From Trema orientale (lineage: Eukaryota; Streptophyta; Magnoliopsida; Rosales; Cannabaceae), in NCBI GenBank assembly GCA_002914845.1, contig JXTC01000245.1:54922-118921 (forward strand): a stretch of 64,000 nucleotides of DNA. The letters run 5' to 3'. The notes under the pieces were generated by a model. The model was not told where the DNA came from. It did not search any database and saw only the letters and a list, made by a program, of their open reading frames with translations. A program made the position numbers and the translations under genes. This document shows positions 13,201 through 22,741 of the stretch, in pieces. Numbering within the stretch: position 1 is the stretch's first letter; each line of letters opens with the position of its first letter.

Positions 13201-16200
13201 AAGTTTAGGAACATGTAGCACCGAATGAAGGACAATATTGTCAAAAATAGATATTGTACACCTACCAGCAATGGGTGAGAAGCTACCATCTGCTATGTGG
13301 ATTTTTTTATTACCAGGACAAAGAAAGTAAGTTTGAAATAAATTTGAGATACTTATCACGTGGTCAGATGCACTTGAATCTATTATCCATGGTGCCGATT
13401 TTAATTTAGATTTTACTATAAAAGAACTACCTATTTATGCCATAGAACCAGCATGGGTAGTAGTCGTTGGATTGGATTTCAGCAATTGGAGAAGCTGCTC
13501 CATTTGTTCTTTATTTACAGAAGGTACCTCAACAACATTGGCAGTTGTGGTGTTTCAGTTGAACTAATCTCTAGGTTTGTAGTTTCCTCTCTCCATAGGC
13601 TTCCAATTGGCTGGTTTTCCCTGAATTTTCCAGTAGGTCTCCTTAGTATGTCGAGGTTTGTTGCAAAAATCACACCAAACCCGAGCCTTTTCATCAGCCC
13701 TCCGTTGAGTATTAGTGTTTCTATTAGCGGCAGCTGCAGTGATCAGGGCTGAGTTCTCAATTGGAGTAGTTGTTGTTTTCTTTCCTAGCATCACACTTCT
13801 CCGGCTTTCTTCCCGTCTAACCTCAGAGAACACTTCACCGATTGATGGAAGGGGCTGCTGTCCAATTATCCTTCCTCTAACTTCATCAAATTCTACGTTG
13901 AGACTAGCCAAGAATTTGAAAATTCTGGTTGACTCCATCATCTTCTTGATTTCCATCGTCTGGACACTTCCATTCATAGTTGCTAAACAAGTCAAGATCT
14001 TGTCATAACCCTTTAAGGGTATTAAAATACTTTGTAATAGTATTTTCACCTTGCCGAATCTCCCCCAGCTTTAGTTCCAATTCAAAAACCTGGGATTCAT
14101 TGCCAAGATCAGAATACATCTGATTTATGTTGTCCCAGAGCTCATTTGCAGTGGAATAATACGTGTAATTTGCGCTGATATTATCCTACATGGAATTAAC
14201 CAGCCATGCCATTATCATGGAATTTTCAGCATCCCGTGTTGTATAAGTTGCAGGCCTCAACAAAGATCGAGTCCAAGAATTGAAGGCACAGTTGACTAGG
14301 GAATTCGATATGAAGGACTTGGACCAGCAAACAGGATTCTAGAGATACAAATTTACTGAGACAGAAGTAATGAGAAGATTTGGCTTTTCCAGAAGAACTA
14401 TGTGAAGAAAATCTTGCAACGCTTCAACATGCAAGATTATAAGCCAATATCTACCTTTCTTCCTGTTAACTTCAATTTATCCTCCAAGATGTGTTCTAGC
14501 AGTGAAGCAGAGAGAATGAAGATGTTTCGAGTACCTTATGCATCAGCGGTTGGAAGCCTAATGCTCGCTATGATATGCACAAGACTAAACATTATACAAG
14601 CAGTGGAAGTGGTTAGTCAATATATGGCGAATTATAGTGTAGAGCATTGGAATACTGTGAAGAGGATTTTGAGGTATATCAGAGGAACCTTAGATGCTGC
14701 ATTATGTTTTGGATGATCAGAATTTACTATCAGAAGATATATTGATTCAGATTTTGCAGGTAACCTTGACAAAGGAAAATCTACTATAGGTTGTGTTCAC
14801 TCTTGCAGGAGGAGTTGTAAGCTGGATTTCAAAACTACAAATTGTTGTGGCTCTATCTACAATAGAAGTAGAATAAATGGTAGCTACACAAGCTTGCAAA
14901 AAAGCTATTTGGATTCAAAGGTTAATGGAGGAGCTCGGACACAAACAAGAGAAGATCTTATTGTTTTGTGACAGTTAGAGTGCCTTGCACATTGTAAGGA
15001 ATCCAGTTTTTCATTCCAGGACAAAGCATATATGAGTTCAATTTCACTTTGTTCGAGAACTAGTGGAAGATAGAAGTGTGGATATGAAGAAAATTCATAT
15101 CAAGGAGCATCTAGCAGATGTTTTGACTAAACCGACCAACACTAACAAGTTCCAATTGTGTAAATCCTCATATGGCCTAACGGAAACGTAAGCGGCATGA
15201 AGATGACAAGCAAATAAAAGAGAGATTTGTTAAGTGTGAAGACATTGTTAAAATCAAGTCTTCAAATGGGAGAATTGTTGAGTCAATAAGTACGGACCGA
15301 ATTCGGTGTCGCCTGTGCCTAAAGTATGGCACCAACTTAGTGCCACTATTATTGACCAAAAACAAAAGGAGGGGGGGGGAGGGAGGGAATGTATGGAATT
15401 GTGGAAGGGAGATGGATTCAACTATAAATATCCTTCTCCATATCCTCATTTTTCATCTCATTCAACATCTTTTCCTATTCTAAATTTCACTAAAAAAAGG
15501 AGATTACAACTCACTTTTGTCTAAATATAAGGAGAGTACAAATGAACTTCTAGATCTTGAAATAGGAGAAAACAAGTAGGACACTTTCTAAATTTCACTA
15601 TAAAAAAGAAGATCACAATTCACGTCTCTCTAAATATAAGGAGAGTACAAATTAACCTCTGTTACTTAATATAGGAGAAAATAAATGGGACACTAAGAGA
15701 AATTCGTAGACTTGAACTCTCTTAGAAAGGGAAGAAATGTTGAATGGGATGAAAAATGAGGATGTGGAGAGGCTATTTATAGTTGAACCCCTCTCCCTTC
15801 CACTGTTTCATACATCCTTCTTTTCCTTTTTTTTTTTTAATTTCAATTTTTTTCTTTAATTTTTAGTCAATAATGGCGGTATCAAGTTGGTGCCACACTT
15901 TCGGCATAGGCGCCATTGAATTCGGTGTCGTACTTATTGACTCAATAATTCTCCTACTTGAAGACTTGATTTTAATTATATTTCATACTTGATAAATCTC
16001 TCTTTCTTTGCTTGTCATCTTCATGCTGCTTACTTTTCCGTTACGTCATATGAGGAGGATCTACACTATTAGAACTTGTAAGTGTTGATTGGTTCAGTCA
16101 AAGCATTTGCAAGATTCTTTTTGGTGTGAATTTTCTTCATATTTACACTTCCATATTCTACTACTTCTCGAACAAAGTGATATTGAACTCCTATGTGCTT

Positions 16201-19200
16201 TGTCCTAGAATGAAAAGTTGGATTTCTTGCAATGTGCAAGGCACTTTGACTGTCACAAAATAATGAGTGAATATTCTTGTTTGTGTTCGAGCTCCTTCAT
16301 TAATCTTTAAATCCAAATAGCCTCTTTGCAAGCTTGTGTAGCTGCCATATATTTTGCTTCTGTTGTAGATAAAACCACAGCAGTTTGTAGTTTCGCAACC
16401 CAACTTACAACTGCTCTTGCTATGAGTGACCATATAGCCTGTAGTAGATTTTCTTTTGTCAAGGTCACTCGCAAGATCTGAAACAATATTTATCCTCTGA
16501 CAGTAAATTCTGATTCTATATAACATAATGCAATATCTGAGGTTCCTTTGATATGCCTCAGAATCCTCTTCACAGCATTCCAATGTTTACTACTAGAATT
16601 CGTCATGTATCGAATAACCACTCCCACTGCTTGTGCAGTGTTTAGTCTTGTGCATATCATAACGAATATTAGGCTTCTCACCGCTGATGCGCGTACGGTA
16701 CTCGAGACATCTCCGTCCTCTTTGCTTCACTGCTAGGACACATCTCTGAGAATAACTTGAACTTAAAAGGATGAGGGGTAGAAATTGGCTTATAATCTTG
16801 CATGTTGAAGCGTTGCCAATTCTTCCTGTTACTTTTGTCTCCGTAAATTTACATCCTTAGAACCTTATTTGCTGGTCCCAAGTCCTTTATATCGAATTCT
16901 CTAGCCAACTGTGCCTTCAATTCTTAGACTCAATCTTTATTGGGGCCTGCTACCAACATGTCATCCACGTACAACAATAAGATAATGAAATCACTATCTT
17001 CATCAAATCTTCTAAAGTATATACAATGGTCTGAACTGAGTCCGTTGTAGCCAAAGCTTATCATTAAGGAATCAAATCTCTTATACTGGTACTTCGGCGC
17101 CTGTTTGAGGCTATATAGAAATTTTTAAACTTACAAACCAAGTTCTCTTTGCCTATTTCTGCAAAATCTTTTGGTTAGAGCATATATATCTCTTCTGAAG
17201 AAAAGCAGTTTTCATATCTAGCTGCTCTTGATGTAGATCAAACGTAGCACACATTGTCAGGACCACTCTTATTGTCGTAAGTCGAACTATAGGTGAAAAT
17301 ATTTCGTTGAAATCAAAACATTCTTTTTGAGCATATCATTTCATCACCAATCTGGCACGGTGCCACTCCACTTGATCATTGCTATCATGCTTGATCTTAT
17401 AGATCCATTTGTTGCCAATGGCCTTCATTCCATGTGGTAGCGGAACAAGATCCTATGTCTTGTTCTTGTAAAGGACTTTAATCTCTTCTTGCATTGCTGT
17501 CATGCACAAGGATACATCCGGGCTTTTGATAGACTCATGGAAGTTGTTGGCTCTTCATCCTCTGTTAGAAGGCAGTATGCTCATAGTGACATAATCTGAG
17601 TGCCACGCCGATGGTCTTCTCTCATGAGTTGACCGACGGATTTCAGAAGCCTCTTCCTCGTCTTGTTCTTCTACTTCGTACTTTGGTGCTGCTTCAGAAG
17701 AATCCGAAACTTCAACTTCTTGAGATATTTTCCACTTGTACTATAGTAGTCTCTAAATTGCTATCATCATTCTTTTCTTTCTATTTATCTTCTTCAAATA
17801 TTACATCTCTGCTGATGACAACCTTGTGGGCATTGGGATCCCACTGGCGATAGCTCCATCGTTATATCCCAAATAGATACATTTTCTAGACCTTGAATCT
17901 AGCTTTGTAATTTCTTGCATGTTGTACATCACGTACACAGGACTTCCAAAAGTATGTAAACAAGAATAATCAACTGGCTTGCCAATCCACATCTCTATTG
18001 GTGTCTTTAGATCAATCGTAGTTGATGGAGACCGATTGATCACATAACAATTGGTTTTGATTGCTTCTGCACAGAATGTCTTGGGTAGACCTGCAGCTCT
18101 CGACATTGCTCTTGTCCTTTCCAACAAGATTCTGTTTATCCGCTCTGCCACTTTATTTTGTTGAAGAGTGTACGCTGCTGTGAACTGTCTCTTGATACTT
18201 TCTTGTTGATAGAAATTATCAAATTTCTCGCTAGCATATTCTCCTTCATTGTCTGTCCTCAAACACGATCTTCTTTTCAGATTTAAGACTGGAAATACAT
18301 CTGCTTTCCTCTTAATTGGATACACCCAACATCTACTTGGGAAGTCATCTATGAATGATATAAAGTACCTTGCTCCTCCCATGGATGTAACCGGTGCTTG
18401 CCATACATCAGAGTGAATTAAGTCTAGGATGCCTTTGCTCCTAGCTGTTGATGTACTGAACTTCAGTCTATGCTATTTATTTGTAATACAATGATCACAA
18501 AATGGTAAATATACCTTTATAAGCCTAGGGAGTAACTTCTAACCATAGAGAACCGTTAATCCTTTTCTCTGACATGTGGCCTAATTTTCGGTGCCACATC
18601 ATCCTCATCCCTTCCGTAGAACTGGCTGATGCAACTGATGCCCCTGCCTCTTGGTATGTCTCTCGCATTAACATGAACAAGTTTACAATTATCTTCCTTG
18701 TCTTCAATACCACGAGCGCACCTTTCACGATCTTCATGATCCCATCGTCGATACAAGTTGCATCCAGGACTATCTAATTATCTCAAACACAATAGATTTT
18801 TCTTCAAACCCTTCACGTGTCGTACCTCTTGAATAGTACAAAGTGCATCGTACATTTTCATTTTTACAGTGCTGATTCTAGCAGTTTCTAAGGTATGATC
18901 ATTACCCATAAATATAGATCTTCCAGAGACAGGTTGAAACCATATGTATGAAACCATTCTCTATGAGAAGTCATGTGCCATGTTGCTCCTGAGTCTACTA
19001 GCCAAAAGTCAATGAGTTATCTTCTGTCTTAAGAAATCGTTGATACTTTGTTGTACAAGATTTCTCCATCTGAAGTACTTGTAACATTCCCCTGAGCATT
19101 TAATGACTCGGGGTCCTTCCTTCTGGAATCTCCATTCTTTCCGAGTTGCCAACACTCTTTGTTGTAGTGCCCTTTCCTGCCACAGTGGTGGCACTGACGT

Positions 19201-22200
19201 TCTTCTTACTTCTTGACTTTGATCTGCCTTGATTTTGACTCCCACTGGGCCACGTTCCGTTGACTTTCCTCTCATCATGTATAGTGCCTCAGTCTGCTGT
19301 GGTGACCCTTTGTCTTCCTTGTTCTTACTCCGATTTTCTTCTTCAAGAACTTCTTGTAAGATTGTTGAAAACTAGAGCTATGGTATTGCTAGTCACATTT
19401 ATGATGAGTTAATCATACGAATCAGGTAGACTCTGAAGCAAGAATTCTGTACGTTTATTATCTTTTATTTTATGCTCCATTGTTGTAAGCTGTGAAAATA
19501 GAGTATTGAGGGTATTGATGTGGTTGGTCACCGTAATTGATTTCCCCATCCAAAGGGTGTAAAGCCTTGTCTTCAAGAAGATTTTGTTGTGAAGTGACTT
19601 GGCCTGGTATAACTTTGTCAGTGCATCCCATATCTCTTTGGCTAATTTTTTCTCTTCAATGCTGGACAGAACTCCATCTGCTAGCACCAGATATAAGTTA
19701 GCGATAGCATTGCCATCTATTTCGTTTCACTTTTTATCAATAGTGATCTTAATAGGACTTTTCCCAATTATTGCTAGGCAATCATCTTTTCTCAAGATTG
19801 CCTTTATCATCATTTTTCACATAGAGAAATTGCTCCCATTGAACTTCTCAATATCGAATTTCTCCGTCATTTTTGTTTACCACAATTTGTTCAGTTACTA
19901 TCGTTTCACTGTATGCGAACAATATCGTATATATAAATAGTACTGTATAAATAAATAGTGTGTATACGTGAACAGTACTCTACCAATGGCTCTGGTGCCA
20001 CTGTTAGGAGATCAACTTTGCAGAAGCGACAACACGCAGCTAAAATACGAGTTGTGAAAACTTTAGAATAGAAAAAGTGAAAAGGCATGCAAAAGATTTA
20101 ACGTGGTTCACCTAATTTAGGTTACATCCACGGATAATGCTGTGAAGAATTTCGCTATGAAAAGGAGATTATACTTATCTTTAAATACAAGGGGAGTACA
20201 AAAAGGACCTTTCTCTTTTGAAATAGGAGAATATACTCTAAACAATTTAGGAGAAAACAAATGGGACACTAAGAGGAATTCATGGACTTGAACTCTCACT
20301 TAGGAAGGGAAGAGATGTTTTTGAATGGGATGAAAAATGTGGATGTGGAGAGGGGTATTTATAATTGAACACCTCTCCCTTGCACCGTTCCATACATCCC
20401 CTTTTTTTTTAATTTATTTTTATATTTTTATTTTTGCATCTGAACTGGACATCTTGGAGGAGGTTGCAGGTATTGTAGTGACAGCTAAGGTTGTTTCGGA
20501 TGATATTTCAACCATGTGCAGGGTTTGTATTTTTTCTGGGCAATGTTTTCTAGGTAGTTTGGGAGAAAAAAATTTTTAGAAACTAAAGATTTGACAAATT
20601 AAGGAGAATAGAGGAAGTCTGGTAGACCAGAAAAAAATGGCAAAGCTCACCGGAAGTCTGGTAGACTTGAAAAAAATTGGCAGACCTGAAAGAATACTAT
20701 TCCCAGTTTTTTATTTTTTTTACAGCTCTGATACCGTAAAAGTCTCACTTAGGAACGTGAGATCTTATTTTCTTGTTCAGAATACAAAAACAAGTATGTT
20801 TTCTATAGGCATGTTACATGGGAAACTATTTCTACAGCTAGCATCTATCTTTACAATTGTCTAACAATACTTGGCTAACTCTAGCTGTCATAGCTGACCC
20901 TAGAGATACTTAGCTAACTCTAGCTGTCATAGCTGACCCTAGAGATATTGCGATTACAGACAACATAGCTGACTCTAGATATGTGATTTCCAACCGAAAT
21001 TTATACCTTTTATGGCTCACCAAGCACTTATAGATCCATGTGGTCCAGTGCATGCTCTAACAATAGTTCTTACATTTTATAGCAAGTGAAAGTTCTTTAC
21101 TTGTGGTTTCATTTGGTCGGTGTGGCTGGATATTCTTGGGTGAATCCTGAGAATCCAGGCTCATTACATATTAATTGGCCTGTTTGACATAGCTTCCAAA
21201 GATCTTTTGGAGCCCAAAAGTTATTTTTGGGGATGTTTAGATGAATTATCGGAAGATATTTTTTTAATTAGAAGATCTTTTTAATCAAGCATGGACCCAC
21301 TAGCTTTTTCAGAAAGATCTTTTTGAGCTTTTACTTCAGGAAGTAAAAGTTATTCCAAACGGGCCCATTATACTACTCGGTTTGGGTTCTTTAGTCGGAA
21401 AGAAGTTATTTCCAGACAGAATTGGGTTTTACACATCTATTTGAACATATTCAGCATACATTTTTAGATTTTTTCTTTCTTCATTTCGTGTAAAACTGGA
21501 AAAGTGCAGTCAATTTTAGTTCTTCCACTCCAGTTTGGTTTTCTGGGTCTGTCGGGTGGATCCTGCTGCCTCTGCAATGTTTTTGAGAAAAAGATAGCAT
21601 ATCACTCTTTTCATTTCCTTTTAGGGAAAGAAACATGGTGGATAAAGTAAAGAGCATATCACCAAGGTTTCAAGATGGTATAAAAGCCTTTGCTGACAGT
21701 CCCATCATCGGGGAGGTATATCTTATGTCTTGAATTTTAGTTATTTTTGCCATAATGCAAGATGACTAAGACATTTTGTATTGATTAAGACATTTTGTAT
21801 TGTGGTTCTGCAGATCCGTGGGACAGGTTTGATTCTTGGCACAGAGTTTGCAGATAACAAGTCACCAAATGATCCATTTCCTCCTGAATGGGGCAAGTTT
21901 CCTCTTCCTTTTTTCCCCTCTTTTGTTGGACTTTTTTTTTTCCTTACGAAAATTCCTTGGCCAATCTTAAATAGATGCATTTGGATTTTCTGGGTTGCAT
22001 GTCTGGTTTTCCGGCTTGCATGCTTTGATATTGGTGTTTTGTCCCTCTTTTTTTCCTTTGTTAATACAACTTCTTGCTTGTGTGCATCACAGGGATTGGT
22101 GCGTACTTCGGAGCTCAATGTGAGAAGCATGGCATGTTAGTGCGTGTTTCAGGGGATAACATTATGATGTCTCCACCATTTATAATATCTCCTGAAGAAG

Positions 22201-22741
22201 TTGATGAGGTATGGTTTAAGAACTACTACACTGTCTAAATAGAATTGGGAAAGTTTTCTATATTTTTATAGACTCTACTTTCTCGTCGTCAGTTTGGAAC
22301 AAAAAAATAAATAAAGAATATGGTTAGAAAAATCGTACCAAGGCTATCGGCGAACTTGATATTAAGACAATGAAGTTCGTAATAGATTATTTTGAGCGAA
22401 GTGAATTAGTAGATATAATCTGAGGATTTCAATATGATACTGAATGGCTAGGACACACAGTGAAGAAACAACTGTCCGGTATCACCGTAGTGTTAGTTTA
22501 CATAATTGGCACATACTGCTACACTAAGATTGGTTCATAAAGTTAGTGTTAATAGACCAGTATCATATTTTGCTCCAGTGGTAGGTCTAACTATATTCCA
22601 TAGTGGTTGGAAATTGAATTATGGTGATATGAGAGGATGAAATTTTTTTTGTTTTTTAATTTTCAGTTAATAAGCATCTATGGGAAAGCTCTGAAGGAAA
22701 CTGAGAAGAGGGTGAAGGAACTCAAGTCTCAACAGAAGTAG
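4247..22741 (+). CDS. POP2: 4-aminobutyrate transaminase (GABA-T), copy 1
   Basis: Class III PLP aminotransferase, 516 residues. The family moves the amino group of GABA to pyruvate or glyoxylate in mitochondria, giving succinic semialdehyde. Exons: 4247-4291, 5659-5801, 5998-6082, 6229-6301, 7151-7248, 7500-7592, 7785-7858, 7941-7979, 8056-8144, 8237-8313, 8405-8479, 8669-8716, 8834-8917, 9008-9095, 9197-9275, 21625-21715, 21814-21892, 22093-22208, 22667-22741. All junctions keep the frame. Residues 1 to about 60 are a basic, Ser/Thr-rich transit peptide with a likely cleavage region at LARQYSTEA. The mature part starts around [25 protein letters not shown] (168-177) is the PLP phosphate loop, D312 in IADEV contacts the pyridine nitrogen, and K341 in SVAK-ALSSAY is the Schiff-base lysine; these roles follow the family. 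Intron 17 is GC-AG. Intron 15 is about 12.3 kb because of Copia insertions but no exon is damaged. AATAAA occurs at 22861. Arabidopsis POP2 is of similar length. Confidence 0.93.
5559..5590. repeat. (TATTT)n microsatellite in intron 1
   Basis: Five or more tandem TTTTA units just before the acceptor of exon 2 of GABA-T copy 1. It is a simple repeat and probably length-polymorphic. Confidence 0.75.
6739..6806. repeat. 34-bp tandem duplication in intron 4
   Basis: The unit beginning AATTTGACATAAACC at 6739 is repeated immediately from 6773 with almost no change. It lies in intron 4 of GABA-T copy 1. A duplication this clean suggests a recent slippage or repair event. No function is implied. 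Confidence 0.85.
9537..9716. repeat. 84-bp tandem duplication
   Basis: CACATAAGTTGGTCAAATCA starts at 9537 and again at 9621. Both copies continue through TAGTTTGATTTTCAAATTATAC and end near CCCATGAGGGG...GGAGTGGTCA. The second copy has a small extra internal repeat of TTTTGATTTTCAAATTATA. It lies in intron 15 just upstream of the Copia insertion. Confidence 0.8.
9683..9850 (+). mobile_element. Possible tRNA-derived SINE
   Basis: GGTTGGAGTGGTCATG (about 9700) followed by GTCTAGGGCTCGATTC (about 9739) resembles the A box and B box spacing of an RNA polymerase III promoter of tRNA-type plant SINEs. The stretch ends in an A-rich tail (AAAAGAAAAAAGAAAATAAAG) directly before the Copia LTR. No target-site duplication was identified, so this is tentative. 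Confidence 0.35.
9851..10076 (-). repeat. 3' LTR of outer Copia
   Basis: It matches the LTR at 20741-20994 with many substitutions. The purine-rich tract next to it on the minus strand (GACGGGGAATATTGG) fits a polypurine tract followed by the LTR start. The left boundary is approximate because I could not identify a target-site duplication. Confidence 0.65.
10084..12042 (-). pseudogene. Copia pol remnant: reverse transcriptase and RNase H
   Basis: Fragments in several frames show the reverse transcriptase. About 11290-11481 carries [12 protein letters not shown] [20 protein letters not shown], and about 10840-11088 carries the YVDD catalytic box ([12 protein letters not shown]) and KYFLGMEF. 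RNase H follows at about 10126-10690. A hydrophilic linker of about 158 codons lies at 11566-12042 between integrase and reverse transcriptase. Frames are interrupted repeatedly. It belongs to the outer Copia element in intron 15. Confidence 0.8.
12060..13400 (-). pseudogene. Copia integrase and GAG-pre-integrase remnant
   Basis: The segment 13165-13359 (minus) matches the Copia polyprotein region before integrase (IHIADGS...[12 protein letters not shown]). Below it, about 12060-12960, are degenerate integrase-like stretches with no long open frame. It is part of the outer Copia element. I see no intact catalytic core. Confidence 0.6.
13440..14215 (-). pseudogene. Copia gag remnant with altered zinc knuckle
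   Basis: A 161-codon open stretch (13564-14049 minus) belongs to the UBN2-type gag. The nucleic-acid-binding knuckle reads [15 protein letters not shown], so the last cysteine of the expected C-x2-C-x4-H-x4-C is a tyrosine. The N-terminal gag portion upstream of about 14215 is interrupted, at the point where the plus-strand Copia fragment begins. Confidence 0.7.
14242..15490 (+). mobile_element. Truncated Copia fragment (plus): RT tail, RNase H, LTR start
   Basis: The plus strand reads as the end of reverse transcriptase and RNase H. The open stretch 14402-14716 contains [17 protein letters not shown] and [15 protein letters not shown]. Further RNase H pieces with stops follow to about 15180. 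A purine-rich tract (CAAATGGGAGAA) precedes TGTTGAGTCAATAAG at about 15276, which is the LTR start. The LTR stops short near 15490, where it meets an inverted LTR of the same family. The 5' two-thirds of the element are absent. Confidence 0.75.
16000..17600 (-). pseudogene. Copia RT and RNase H remnant (inner element)
   Basis: RNase H pieces at 16191-16681 include [19 protein letters not shown] and a diverged downstream part. Further upstream (16780-17560) the reverse transcriptase appears in short frames, with the region encoding the D-D box near 16940-16970. The segment is colinear with the inverted plus-strand fragment at 14400-15200, which is the same family. Confidence 0.65.
17801..18382 (-). 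pseudogene. Copia integrase core (inner element)
   Basis: A 193-codon open stretch shows the retroviral-type integrase core: the region around [20 protein letters not shown], then [13 protein letters not shown], with [14 protein letters not shown] downstream, and the C-terminal [10 protein letters not shown]. These match the D-D-E order of the rve family. The upstream frame starts inside the domain, so it cannot be a complete polyprotein. Confidence 0.8.
18525..18756 (-). pseudogene. Copia GAG-pre-integrase remnant
   Basis: The segment has the [13 protein letters not shown] signature of the zinc-binding region directly before Copia integrase. It sits in the correct order between the gag remnant and the integrase core of the inner element. 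Confidence 0.75.
19009..19900 (-). pseudogene. Copia gag remnant (inner element)
   Basis: The stretch 19409-19687 is a UBN2-type gag segment ([19 protein letters not shown]). At about 19145-19200, in another frame, an intact zinc knuckle reads [15 protein letters not shown]. The two lie in different frames, so at least one frameshift separates them. Confidence 0.75.
20723..20735 (-). other. Primer-binding site of outer Copia
   Basis: On the minus strand the sequence is GGTATCAGAGCTG, directly after the LTR that ends near 20741. It is complementary to the 3' end of initiator methionine tRNA, the usual Copia primer. Confidence 0.7.
20741..20994 (-). repeat. 5' LTR of outer Copia
   Basis: Partner of the LTR at 9851-10076. 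It carries an extra tandem duplication of about 39 bp (TTAGCTAACTCTAGCTGTCA type unit around 20870-20945) that the other LTR lacks, so the two LTRs have diverged by rearrangement as well as by base changes. Confidence 0.65.
21177..21366. mobile_element. Possible small MITE at 3' end of intron 15
   Basis: The stretch starts GGCCTGTTTGACATAGCTTCC and ends TTATTCCAAACGGGCC, an imperfect terminal inverted repeat. The inside has paired AAAAGTTATTT/AAAGATCTTTT-type motifs in both directions. The target-site duplication is not clear (ATT is possible). It is a candidate only. Confidence 0.4.

Larger units (their letters stand above)
15490..20440 (-). mobile_element. Inner Copia retrotransposon (minus), nearly full domain set
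   Basis: A 3' LTR portion lies at about 15490-15948 and a 5' LTR at about 20002-20440; they share TAAATA(T/C)AAGGRGAGTAC, GGGACACTAAGAG, GAATGGGATGAAAAATG and CCTCTCCCTT. Next to the 5' LTR, 19988-20001 on the minus strand reads as a diverged Met-tRNA primer site (GTGGCACCAGAGCC). From right to left on the minus strand it has gag, the zinc knuckle, GAG-pre-integrase, integrase, reverse transcriptase and RNase H. The 3' LTR lacks about the first 160 bases seen in the 5' LTR and has an internal tandem repeat instead. Stops and frameshifts make it non-functional. Confidence 0.78.
9851..20994 (-). mobile_element. Outer Copia LTR retrotransposon (minus), interrupted
   Basis: Related long terminal repeats lie at about 9851-10076 and 20741-20994, sharing CACTTAGGAACGTGAG, AATACAAAAACAAGTATG and the GCTGACTCT blocks. 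Next to the right LTR, 20723-20735 reads on the minus strand as GGTATCAGAGCTG, a primer-binding site matching initiator Met tRNA. Going leftwards on the minus strand the usual Copia order is seen: gag (about 14215-13440), GAG-pre-integrase, integrase, reverse transcriptase, RNase H (to about 10084). The gag start is missing and the element is broken at about 14240-20440 by further Copia sequence. The internal domains carry many stops and frameshifts, so it is dead. Confidence 0.82.
9276..21624 (+). other. Giant intron 15 of GABA-T copy 1
   Basis: The intron runs from the GTATGT donor at 9276 to the TTTAG acceptor ending at 21624, about 12.3 kb. The equivalent intron in the tandem copy (30697-30969) is 273 bases. 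The extra length is a Copia element in reverse orientation (about 9851-20994) that itself contains further Copia sequence in both orientations, plus a tandem duplication and a possible SINE at its left and a possible small MITE at its right. Codon phase is the same on both sides as in copy 2, so correct splicing would give an intact protein. Confidence 0.85.

Noticed and set aside
21741..22140. Open frames on both strands of about 120-129 codons
   Set aside because: They are shadows across exons 17-18 and intron 17 of GABA-T copy 1. The exon reading is supported by the paralogue.
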